Source: Lunularia cruciata (Eukaryota; Streptophyta; Marchantiopsida; Lunulariales; Lunulariaceae). Taken from it: DNA of 64,000 nt. Under the pieces are notes generated by a model. That model ran no database searches, was not told the DNA's origin, and was given only the letters and a program-made list of their open reading frames with translations. Where the stretch lies: contig OX419762.1 in the NCBI GenBank assembly GCA_948567375.1, positions 14,204,001 to 14,268,000 on the forward strand. Direction: 5' to 3'. The position numbers and the translations under genes are program-made. Positions 11,053 through 19,868 of this stretch are shown here, piece after piece (position 1 is the stretch's first letter; each line of letters begins with the position of its first letter).

Positions 11053-12348
11053 TCAATGTAAGAGATTTCGCCAGACTGCTTCGCAGTGTTCGCATCCTTC
11101 CGCTAGTCTCACAAAATTCCTCCAATCTTGAATGCTAAGTCTATACGTCTTCCGTCGGTAATCCGAAACAAAAGTTTCTAAATATTGACATTCTCGTAAC
11201 ACTAAATGTTGCAGGTTTGTCAGATGCCCAAGGAATTCCATGAGACACTCGAAGTTTTCACTGTTGTATAAACTAAAGAAACTGGTACAATTTTCTATAT
11301 GTAGACATTCAAGCGCTCCGAGTCCCTCTATACTCCCCGGTAAACACTGTAGACTCCTACAAGAGAAGACGAACAAGTCTCTTAGAACTCGTAATTGTCC
11401 TAGGGACTCAGGGACGTAGCTCAGTCGAGGAATACCAATCAAGCTCATACGCTGGAGCGATGTCAACGACCCCGATGAACTCGGTAGGCTTGCCAGCGCA
11501 AGAAGGCTATGTAGTCGAAGCTCCGCAAGGTTTTCCAGGGAGCCGAAGGACTCGCACAAAAATCCCAACCCGGAACAACCATTTATCTCGAGTAAGTTCA
11601 AGCGCTTGAGCCCACTGAAACCTTCAGGTAATGCCTTCAGAGAGTTGCAGTTAATAATGTGTAATTTTTCCAGATTCCTCATTTCCCCGAAACAGTCCGG
11701 CAGTTCTGCCAACGAATCAAGACCTTCCAAACGTAAAACCCTGAGAGATTCCAGACAAGAATCCTTTCGAGCAATGGAATATGGATCTGGACTTGGCCAC
11801 GCCTTCAAACCTGAACATCCCGTCAACTTCAGACTACTCAATGATCGAAGTTGCAGGAAAGAAGACGGTAGCTTCTGTAAATTAGCGCTTCGGAGCTGCA
11901 ACGTCTCTAAACTTGGGAGAAGACCGAATGTATCTGGCAGGCTTGCCATGTTGGAAGCATCAATCCGGACAACCCGCAAGCTTCTCAGTCTGTCTATGTT
12001 GTCAGGAAGTTGAACAAATTTGCAATCATCTAGTAGGAGAACCGCCAAATGGTAAAGCCCCTCCACATCTTCGCCACGAATTGGCCACTTGCCACTGCTC
12101 CACATCCACCAATTCTCTCGATGTCCTCTGTGACAATTAATCATGTGTAATAGAGAGAGGGTCAAAGGAAATCGAACATTATGATTCGATTCGGTAATTT
12201 TGAGATTGGACATTCTCAACAGCCGTAAGCACTCCAGTCTGGGAAATATACTCCACGGGATACTAGTGACTCCTGCTTCAGAAACTCCCACGGGACACAT
12301 CGCCACACAAAGCGTCTCGAGCGCCCAGTCGGTGGCCGCTGTTTCTCT
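11053..12348 (-). CDS. Copy 1 LRR exon, truncated
   Basis: The exon starts after the TTGTGCAG acceptor (12349-12350), 133 nt from the NB-ARC donor, in phase 0 (ECK joined to RETAATDW). 431 codons give irregular leucine-rich repeats of about 23-24 residues, for example LRSLRVVRIDASNMASLPD and LPDCFGEMRNLEKLHIINC. Relative to copy 2 it lacks about 558 nt (junction at about 11280), about 78 nt (at about 11205) and about 53 nt (at about 11080). The first two keep the frame and the third breaks it, so the last 11 residues are unrelated. LRRs normally make the recognition surface. The loss removes most C-terminal repeats. Confidence 0.8.
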   Translation of the reverse strand, partial: RETAATDWALETLCVAMCPVGVSEAGVTSIPWSIFPRLECLRLLRMSNLKITESNHNVRFPLTLSLLHMINCHRGHRENWWMWSSGKWPIRGEDVEGLYHLAVLLLDDCKFVQLPDNIDRLRSLRVVRIDASNMASLPDTFGLLPSLETLQLRSANLQKLPSSFLQLRSLSSLKLTGCSGLKAWPSPDPYSIARKDSCLESLRVLRLEGLDSLAELPDCFGEMRNLEKLHIINCNSLKALPEGFSGLKRLNLLEINGCSGLGFLCESFGSLENLAELRLHSLLALASLPSSSGSLTSLQRMSLIGIPRLSYVPESLGQLRVLRDLFVFSCRSLQCLPGSIEGLGALECLHIENCTSFFSLYNSENFECLMEFLGHLTNLQHLVLRECQYLETFVSDYRRKTYRLSIQDWRNFVRLAEGCEHCEAVWRNLLH

Positions 12349-15300
12349 CTGCACAACAGATAATGTACTTTTCTCAATAACCATGGAATTCCATCAAGTA
12401 TAAAATTTTTCTCAAGCTTCGATATCACTAATCTCTTCTGCAAAACTGACACTTCAAAAGACAAAAGTTTCTCGGCTTCACCTTGCATTCCATCATCAGA
12501 TCTTCAGTATCGTCCTGCTTCCACACACCCCTACACAGCTTCAGTTTCTCACCTGGAGGCCTACAAATATTACGGCCCATATCTCTCAGCTGCGCATGGA
12601 TATGGACTTTCCCATCCCGTTGTCCACCTCCAGCTCCATAGTCTCTACTCAATCGGATCAGAGATCTATCCACTAGGTTCTGCACCTCGATCTCGACTGC
12701 CATTCCCCGTGATTTCGGTCTCCATGCCGCTTTCCACACATCCAAATCATATTGCTTTTCCCACGAACCATCGATATCAAACGACGTCAAGTCTAGAAAT
12801 CTTCCTTGTTCGGCCGCACCCAGACCATCAAAGCTCAATCGCAATTTCTGCCAGAGTCTGTCGTTCACACTTCCTCCAAGAGAGTCTGCTGCACATAACT
12901 TCTCAACAGCTCCCTTCCAGATTGGGATGTCTGTTTCACCTCGTAAATGACCTCCGATGACCTCCAAAGTAAGAGGCAAGCCATCACATTTGCATACCAC
13001 CTCTCTCACTAGTTCATTCGGAATTTTTTGGAGAGCTATATCATGGACATGAGCTCTAAAAAGCTTCTCCGCATCTTCATTGGACAGAAAAGGAACAACG
13101 TATGTAACAAAGCCGGCCATTGCCTTCTGTACACGGGACGTCACAATCATCCGGCTACCATCGCCAAAGTAACTTGGTTCCAGAAACAGTTTTATTTGCT
13201 CTTCACTCTCAACGTCATCCAACACCATCAAGACTTTACTATTCTTCACAAGCATCCACAACTCGTCAACGTTCTGCACGACCATCCTTCTTCCTCTCCC
13301 TGTGTACAGGTCATCAGCAACCAAGCGCTCCAGTATTTTGGAACTCAACGTCTGCTTGCCCACTTCCACAAACCAGACATAATCAAAGTGGGATTGGATG
13401 TTCATGAGGACTTGTTTAGCGAGGGTGGATTTGCCAATGCCGCCCATGCCTACCAACTGCACTGCCAATGGTGACGTCTTACTTGACTCCAATTGAAGCA
13501 TGTGTACTATGGCGGCTATCCGTTCGGGCTCATCTATCATCACCACAGGCAGTTGAAGAAAACGCCGCTGGTTTGCAACCTGTTCCTCCTGAGGGACGTC
13601 AGATAAAATGAAGTTAATGAATCTCAAAACCTGGTCGATTCGTCGGGTTAAGCTACTGATCCAGCTCCTGGTTGTGACGTACAGGGAATGAGAGTAGAAG
13701 TTCCAGGAACAGGGGCTCCAAAACCCACTAAGTGCATTTGAAATGCAAGCATGAACGTGTACAAATCGAGATGAATTGCCTCTTACGAAATGGAAAATTA
13801 AGTGAAACTAACAATACGAAGTTAAGCCGAAGTAAAGACATAATTGAAACATATCATGAGTAGCACCTGCAGAGAACTATTATACACCCCATAATAACAA
13901 GCAAGACAGAACCGATTAAACAACTGAAATTGAAAGTCGGGGAGGACCATCTAACAGAGAAAACATCGAGCAAGGAATAACAGACAAAGCTTTCGTTGAG
14001 GATGGGTGGAGTGGAGCGAAGCGTGAGTGGACTGGATTTTAGGAGATCAGAGCAGAAGCCGTTCTAGGAAAGGGTGATTCACAACTCATTAATGCATATG
14101 AAAGGTGTGCTCAATCCGAGAAGAGTGATAAATCCGTAAAGTAGATGAAGTGAGCTTATTAAAGCGAATGTAACCTGAAGCAAAGTCATAATAGCAACTA
14201 TGTGTATATCTCAGCATGCTCTATGAACACATGAGTCCTAAAACACTAAACGCTGCTGGTTGTGATATAGGTAGATGACAGCAGAAGCCGTTCCTTGAAC
14301 GGGTGATCCAGAACTCATTAATTGCATATGATCGGTAACCAAGATGTACTTTATGCACAATGCTAGAGTAGTGATAAATCCAGAAGGTTCAGGTATATAG
14401 GTATATGAGAGCAGAAGCCGTTCTGGGAACGGGTGATCCAGCACTCATGAAATGCAGATAATCGATAACCAAGATGTGCGTCATAGAAAACTTGCTATAA
14501 GAGCCCACCAGGATACAGTGCGCAGATGAAGATGAAGAACATGGGATGGAGTGGGGGAGGAACACAGGAAACAGTAGAGAGCGAGGCAGGAAGCGGTCAG
14601 AGAGCGAATGGAAAAGACTAGGGAGTGAAATAGTACAGGAATGTGTGGATGTAGCAAGCATTTCGCGATTATGGCAGCAGAAACGGGTAGAAATGTAAGA
14701 GTGTAACATAGCGAAGCGTAAGATATATGCAGGTATATATGCATATATCACAACTGCTGGTTGTGCTATGCGTATATTAGAGACGATTAGCATGTAAGCT
14801 CTCTGATTCTCTCAACATGTATTGCGGGATGAAATACAGAACCCGTTGTCAACAACCCGGTTCCATAACCACGTCTGACACTACTGACTGTGACTCTCTG
14901 ACATGGTAACCCGCTAAAGATAGTCGTTCTCTCAACGAATATGCCTATTGTATCTCAACAAATCCAATGAGTGATTCAAATGCACCTCCGGAGATTTGTG
15001 CTACAAGTCAGAGCATACCTCTTCTTTGCAAATGGCTCCCAAAAATTCTTCCAGCCGCAAAAAGCTCGTCGATTTCCGATCTTTAGGTCTGCAGATGCTA
15101 AAGTGATCTTCTTCAGGAATGACACAGAAATATCCGTCTTTCATACCCTGTCTACCAGATGCTTCCTGTGTCACAAGGGCTGTACTGTCTGTCCTTCCAA
15201 ACCATCTCTTCAACTGTAAACAACAAGAATGAAAATCAGCTGCTGCAATCCCACAGGAAGCGAGTTGCAAACGAAACAAAAGTTTCACTCGATAACACAG

Positions 15301-16204
15301 AGAGTATTCTGTGGTATGATCTTTATCATAAAGTATAACTGAATAAGTTAACGTTTCACCTTCGAGATAAAGACAACATACTCTTCGTAGTACTGATATT
15401 GATGCTGGCGTATCATGTCCGTCAGATATCTGAACATACTAGATCCATTTGGTGTGATTGCCAACTCGTGCTGCACAATACGTGTACGGAACCTCTCTAA
15501 CTATTCAAGACAAATAATCAAGCTTGTATGATACTTACGGGACTTAGAGCTAAGGTCCGCATATCAGTCTCGTTGGCTTCAGATACACCAGCCACCTTCC
15601 AACCGTGTGTTCCACATAACGTCTCGAACCTTGCATTCACTCTCCCTGCTTCTGAAGAGAGCAGTTCAAGGTATGCAAACAAGGGGCCCCTTCTTTTTGA
15701 CTTGCCTTTCCCTGAAATTGGAGAACCTGAATGGGCCGTGGCGTAGAAGAATGCCCCTCTCAAGTTTCTCAGAAAATGCAAATATGCACACTGATGTACG
15801 TTCGTATGCTTTTCTCTCCCAACAAAGTCGTCTGCTCTCAAGCAAACTTCTTTCAGCACCAAGCCACCAACACTATGACCTACGAGCACCACCGGACAAG
15901 TTTGACCCACCATTGCGGGTGAGATCAGTGATCTCATCAGATTCTCTCCGATTGCGTACATATCCATCCGACCTTTCTTCTCGCTTTCGATGATGCTTGC
16001 ATCGTATGCAACTGCGAGTATACGCGCTCGGGGAAAAGCTTCAGCGAGCAAACTGTTTAAAGAACATGTGGGATCTTCCTCCCGCCTCCAACACCGTAGA
16101 TACACATCCCCGTCATCACTTGATTGGAAACCATGGAATAGTACAATGTCTAGGCTGATAGCACCATTTTTCGGGACGTGAAGTTGGTACACCTCGTCAC
16201 ACAA
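11053..16204 (-). CDS. HNL-type immune receptor, copy 1 (LRR-truncated)
   Basis: A spliced gene encoding an alpha/beta-hydrolase, an NB-ARC and leucine-rich repeats. Modelled exons, all joined in phase 0: 16204-15539, 15500-15360, 15213-15019, about 13630-12482 and 12348-11053. That gives about 1148 residues without the unknown first exon(s). NB-ARC proteins are nucleotide-driven switches of plant immunity. The hydrolase-first order is the HNL class reported from liverworts, with the function of the hydrolase unsettled. Compared with copy 2 the LRR exon has lost about 690 nt in three steps, and the last loss shifts the frame so that the protein ends in an unrelated tail. It may be a shortened receptor or a pseudogene in the making. 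Confidence 0.75.
12482..13630 (-). CDS. Copy 1 NB-ARC exon
   Basis: 383 codons of NB-ARC. P-loop GMGGIGKST (residues 60-68 counted from the TTG at 13627), kinase-2 KVLMVLDDVE (131-140), RNBS-B GSRMIVTSR (157-165), GLPL in CKCDGLPLTLEVIGG, winged-helix start LRLSFDGL, FLDLTSFD, and HIHAQLRDMGR in the MHD position. Nucleotide-binding Lys and Thr are intact. The MHD triplet reads IHA, so the usual Asp is Ala. The 3' end is a GTGAAG donor at 12481. The 5' end is uncertain: the open frame runs back to about 13816, and the phase-compatible acceptor I prefer is GACCAG before 13630, with a CTTAAC branch-point-like site 20 nt upstream. Confidence 0.85.
13838..15000 (-). repeat. Copy 1 large intron with palindrome-bearing repeats
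   Basis: The roughly 1.4-kb intron between the hydrolase and NB-ARC exons carries three related blocks at about 14050-14100, 14278-14330 and 14408-14460. Each reads GCAGAAGCCGTTC, a 3-nt spacer, GAACGGGTGATCCAG (first block decayed), then ACTCAT and a gcatatga-like end. CCGTTC and GAACGG form a short palindrome. Blocks are preceded by 'ctgctggttgtg' or 'aggtatata' sequence. Copy 2 keeps all three. They may be remnants of a small transposon or a tandem amplification. No coding potential. Confidence 0.6.
15019..16204 (-). CDS. Copy 1 alpha/beta-hydrolase exons
   Basis: Three exons (222, 47 and 65 codons) form a SERAC1/DUF676-like alpha/beta-hydrolase. Near the start, LDIVLFHGF is the first core strand and oxyanion turn. 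RILAVAYD follows, then VVLVGHSVGGLVLKE with the nucleophile elbow GHSVGG, then FYATAHSGS. The third exon has VTQEASG and EEDHFSICRP, whose His is the likely catalytic base. Splice signals: donor GTAAGT at 15538, acceptor AG before 15500, donor GTGAAA at 15359, acceptor TTTACAG before 15213, donor GTATGC at 15018. The first intron would be only 38 nt, unusually short. The acceptor CGGCAG before 16204 shows that a further upstream exon is needed for the start codon. Confidence 0.75.
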
Positions 16205-16744
16205 CTGCCGAGAAGACACACACGCACATTTCAAAATAAAATTTTACTGTGCAGGAAAGTAAACATAGGAAGAGGTCACTAAGAAATGTACAACGCACGA
16301 TGTTCTTCTAGATCTATCCGGCTTTTCAGCATATTTCAGAAATTGGAGCAGAAGCAGGTAGCTATGCTATTCAGCATACTTGAGAAATGGGAGCAGAAGT
16401 CGTTCGGAGAATGGGGTTTCAAGTTATGCTATTCAGCATACTGTGTATTGATGAACATGTTGGATAAGACCATTCCGCAAGTGACCGGTGGAATATTGAT
16501 AACAGACAATTCTCGGCAACCAATTACAAGTCCAAGTGCTAGATTGGAACAAGAAGTGGAGCAAGCTTTCTCTTGTTCCGAAAACACAACTTAAGTTCTC
16601 GTACATTTTTGGCTCAGGTTGGACACAAGCTCTGCGAACCTAAGCCACAAAGCCCCCTCATTTTCTGCACGGAAAGTGGGGCACCTACACTAGTTTGAAG
16701 ATTGATGCGGCTCATACAAATGAATCTGGAATACCAAGACATAC

Positions 16745-16855
16745 CTTTGTGCACTTGGTGTGTTGCAAGTCCACCGCATGAGTCTTGGCATGTGAGCTGG
16801 ATGTCGTCATAGACACTTATGAACCGCTCAATCTCAAGCTTCTGACCAAGACAAC
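16745..16855 (-). CDS. Candidate upstream exon of HNL copy 1
   Basis: Minus-strand sequence between a TTTCATAAG acceptor and an AAAG/GTATGT donor is open in one frame and reads GQKLEIERFISVYDDIQL then CQDSCGGLATHQVHK. The strong donor and protein-like composition suggest an exon upstream of the hydrolase. It ends in phase 1 while the hydrolase exon begins in phase 0, so another exon or a different splice choice would be needed. The same sequence is at 26289-26399 in copy 2. No start codon exon was identified in 16856-17560. Confidence 0.35.
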
Positions 16856-17879
16856 CTTATGAAAGCAATCTCTCAATTGCTCTGCGATCGATCATACTCA
16901 CTTATAACTTCTTCCTGTCTAAAGACGAGCCACATTGGATGGACTCCTTTCTTTCTCACAGGATGCATCAAGTTCTCAAATCACTGAGCTGCTGTAGAAA
17001 TATTACTCAACACACACCTAACCTCACCTCACAGATTGTCAACACTCGCGAAAAACAGACGGATAGAGGCCGAAACCAACTGGAAAACCAAGCTTATTGT
17101 AACTCTGAAGAAAGTTCACAGCCCACAGGTCACGAACCTCGCGTTCAAGTAGAAACTCCTGGAAGCGGGTTAAAGGCCTTTCAGTCCCAACCGATCTGGT
17201 CCAGAATGTCAAAGTCTACACCGAAGGAAGGCTGTCAAGCGTGTGGAGTATTTTGAGTTAAAAACTCGAGGAAACGTGTGAAGTCCTTTCATCCCATCTG
17301 CTGTGGTCCGAGATTGTCAAACTCGACAACAAACTAGGGAGAAAAGGCATGAACAGTCGTCCTACTACATGTAGATTCGAACAAGCGGGGCCCATATGAT
17401 CAGGACTTTTGTGGAGAAAAGTATCGGTATTTTGTATTCCGAATGTGACTTTCAATATAAATATAAAGGGTCAGTATTCAAAGTAACTTATACAATAGTT
17501 TATTCCAGCTTTGCCGACTACTTGTAATATGTAATCATACTTGCGCCGAAAGATCCGGATTGGGTCAGGGCACTATGCACCACTGATGCTCCACGCTGCC
17601 ACTCTTTGACATTGGTAACGTGATTACACCACCTGTTCAGTAGTTCAATTTGAGCAAACAGCAGACAGGTAGAAGAAGATCAGAATTCGTTCTGTTAGTC
17701 GAGGAATCTATCCTATTCATACTGAGCATTCTTTCGGAATTGAGATGTAAAAGGGGTTGCTTAATTTCTAATCTGTCCAATCCAGTTTGGATAATTGGGT
17801 GAGGCTCTAGTTGTTTCCTTGACTGGCGAGATGTCACACACAACTGTGCTCTGAATATAAGTTGCTGTTAAGAGAGGGA

Positions 17880-18370
17880 ATTCCATCTCGTACTAAACTC
17901 TAGAAATAGCAAACTCATTGTTTAATTTAGTGTAGTATATAAGAAATTATAGTATGGTTTTCCTGGTAAGGTAGAACTGCCAAAAGTTGGAAGACCTAAT
18001 ATCATATCCAAGATAGTTTCCTAATTATGACCTATATACCTATAATAGAATAATTATATCGATACATATAATGTGTTATGATAAATCAGTTAGTCATTTG
18101 AACTAAGCGTATTTGCTTACTAATTATCTGAGAAGAACTAGTTTACTACTAACTGATGTTGCAATTCATTATGTATCCTCTTCCTTCAAGTGAGTATGTG
18201 TTGAATCAACCAAAAGTGACTTCTATCTGTACTTGGAATGAGCTTAATTTTTGTTCATGTTAGAATTGACAATGATAAAGAATATGTTTGTCTATATCAT
18301 ATCTAAATGATATCAATATCAATTCTAAAGATTAGTATTATAATGTATAAGACATGTACATTTAAGGATT
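17880..18370. other. AT-rich spacer before rDNA relic, unit 1
   Basis: No gene seen. It matches 28175-28640 of unit 2 at a visibly lower level than the HNL region does, with several substitutions per 100 bases. It links the upstream end of the HNL region to the rDNA relic. Confidence 0.6.
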
Positions 18371-18371
18371 C

Positions 18372-18616
18372 ACGTGAACTCCCGGGGCCGATCACTAACC
18401 CCGAACCCGACCGAACCCCAAGTCGCCTAGCGCCAAGCAAGTCCCCGCCAGCATGCTAAGGATGGAGAGTCGAGCAAATGCCCGGAAAGGGGCCCGAGCG
18501 GTTGACAAGCGCTGCCGGTGACCGCGCCTCCCGATGCGGTTCCTCAAATTATATGATGTTTGGTATGTTCGTGTTGGATGTTTGTGTTCAATGATCCTTC
18601 CGTAAGTTCACCTACA

Positions 18617-18658
<42 letters not shown>

Positions 18659-19019
18659 TAAAAAAAATTTCACAACGTCACTGGCGGTGAACCGTCGGCA
18701 TCGCCGCAATCCAAACTCTTCACCAACGGGCGGTGTGTATGAAGAGCAGGGACACAGTCAATGCGAGCTTATGACTCGTACTTACTAGGAATTCTTTGTT
18801 GAAGATCAATTATTGCAATCATCTATCCCCATCATGATCAAGTTTGAAAGATTACCCAGATCTAATGGCCCAGGTTATAAACTCATTGAGTACATCAATA
18901 TAGCACGCATGCAGCCCAAAACATCTAAGGGCATCACATACCTATTATTGCCTCAAACATCCATCGGCTAGATGCCAATAGTCTTTCTAAGAAGTTGGCT
19001 ACAAGGACAAGTCCTCAAG
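18372..19019 (-). pseudogene. 18S rRNA 3' end with ITS1 relic, unit 1
   Basis: From 18590 the plus strand reads as the complement of the 18S rRNA 3' end (atgatccttccgtaagttcacc, then gaaaccttgttacgacttctcc, ggcggtgtgta, catctaagggcatcaca). The gene lies on the minus strand, and GC-rich 18372-18589 would be ITS1. Many substitutions and a deletion before the ggcggtgtgta block, shared with unit 2, mark it as a pseudogene. It breaks off at about 19017, at the junction with unit 2. Confidence 0.85.
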
Positions 19020-19868
19020 ATTATCAAGATTATTACAAGATTATCAAGATTTGATTAAAAATCTATTGATTTCAAAAGTTTTAATATATATTCTAATTAT
19101 AATATCAATATATTCAAATTTTTATTATTCATTTTTCTTCCTTCTTCTTAAGAGTCAAAGTCAACTTTTTTGCTTTTTCCATAACGGAAACGAAACTTAT
19201 TGTAGTCTAATATCTTTGAAAGTCATACATATATTAACTTAAAGATTGCCACAAGATTACAAGGACCAAACATCATGACCAAAAGCTGAAGCCAGCGAAA
19301 CGAACAAATACCTCCAGTGGTAATACATTACAACATGGCGTAATATGCGCAATATCATTCCAAAGGAAGTTGTGTTCGGGATAAAGGAGAATTACTTTAC
19401 TATTCTCACCATTAGAGCCACTGAAATGATCCGGTTGCCGGTTAGCACGGGGTCAAGGGAATTGGATTAGCAGGACGTACTTATGTTACAGAAAAGTGAA
19501 CGTCAACAAATTAAGTCGATTATTTAGATAAATAAACTATAAACAGGAACAACTTTTTGTAGTGAAAGATGGCGACAAGAATATTTTATTACAAGGAAGA
19601 TGGTCATCAGTAAAGAAATTGGAAGAAAGGTACAAAGAGATAAGAAATTTCCGTCTAAAACACTTCCAAAAAGTAAGGAAGTTTCATGATTTGAATATGG
19701 AAAATGTCTTTTAGATTTAATCCATTTGGAACTTAGCAAGAGACTTTGGATTAGCTCATATCTTATTGAAACTAAACAAGAAAATGGACCATTGCAGAAA
19801 GCTCGCCGAATAGGACCATTACATATTTACTCCGATGCTGATTCAGCACTTCATGTGCAAAGTATACA

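Larger units (their letters stand above)
10165..19019. repeat. Segmental duplication, unit 1
   Basis: Unit 1 of a tandem duplication. Positions 10165-17560 match 19020-27100 closely. The offset is about 8856 bp in the gene's 3' flank, 9545 bp across the NB-ARC exon and 9544 bp further up; the difference reflects deletions in the copy 1 LRR exon and one base lost in the copy 2 intron. Content is 3' flank, HNL gene, upstream region, AT-rich spacer (17880-18370) and an 18S/ITS1 relic. The unit ends where the rDNA relic breaks off at about 19017 and a second 'acaagattatcaagatttg' begins unit 2. Confidence 0.85.

Noticed and set aside
12384..12480. Alternative minus-strand frame bridging NB-ARC and LRR exons (12488-12216)
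   Set aside because: Its protein does not look like NLR sequence. A 133-nt GT-AG intron joins the two recognised frames in phase 0 instead.
11606..13474. Several plus-strand open frames of 75-148 residues over HNL copy 1 (and the same over copy 2)
   Set aside because: They lie opposite the NB-ARC and LRR exons, duplicate with them, and show no domain. The minus strand carries the recognised motifs.
14389..14793. 134-residue minus-strand frame in the large HNL intron
   Set aside because: It overlaps another open frame in a different phase, lies between proven exons, and is rich in low-complexity Ser/His/Leu typical of chance frames. It is shared by copy 2 only because the intron is shared.
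16939..17256. 105-residue plus-strand frame, repeated at 26483-26800
   Set aside because: No recognised domain. Its conservation is explained by the recent duplication. It could be a small gene, but there is no independent support.
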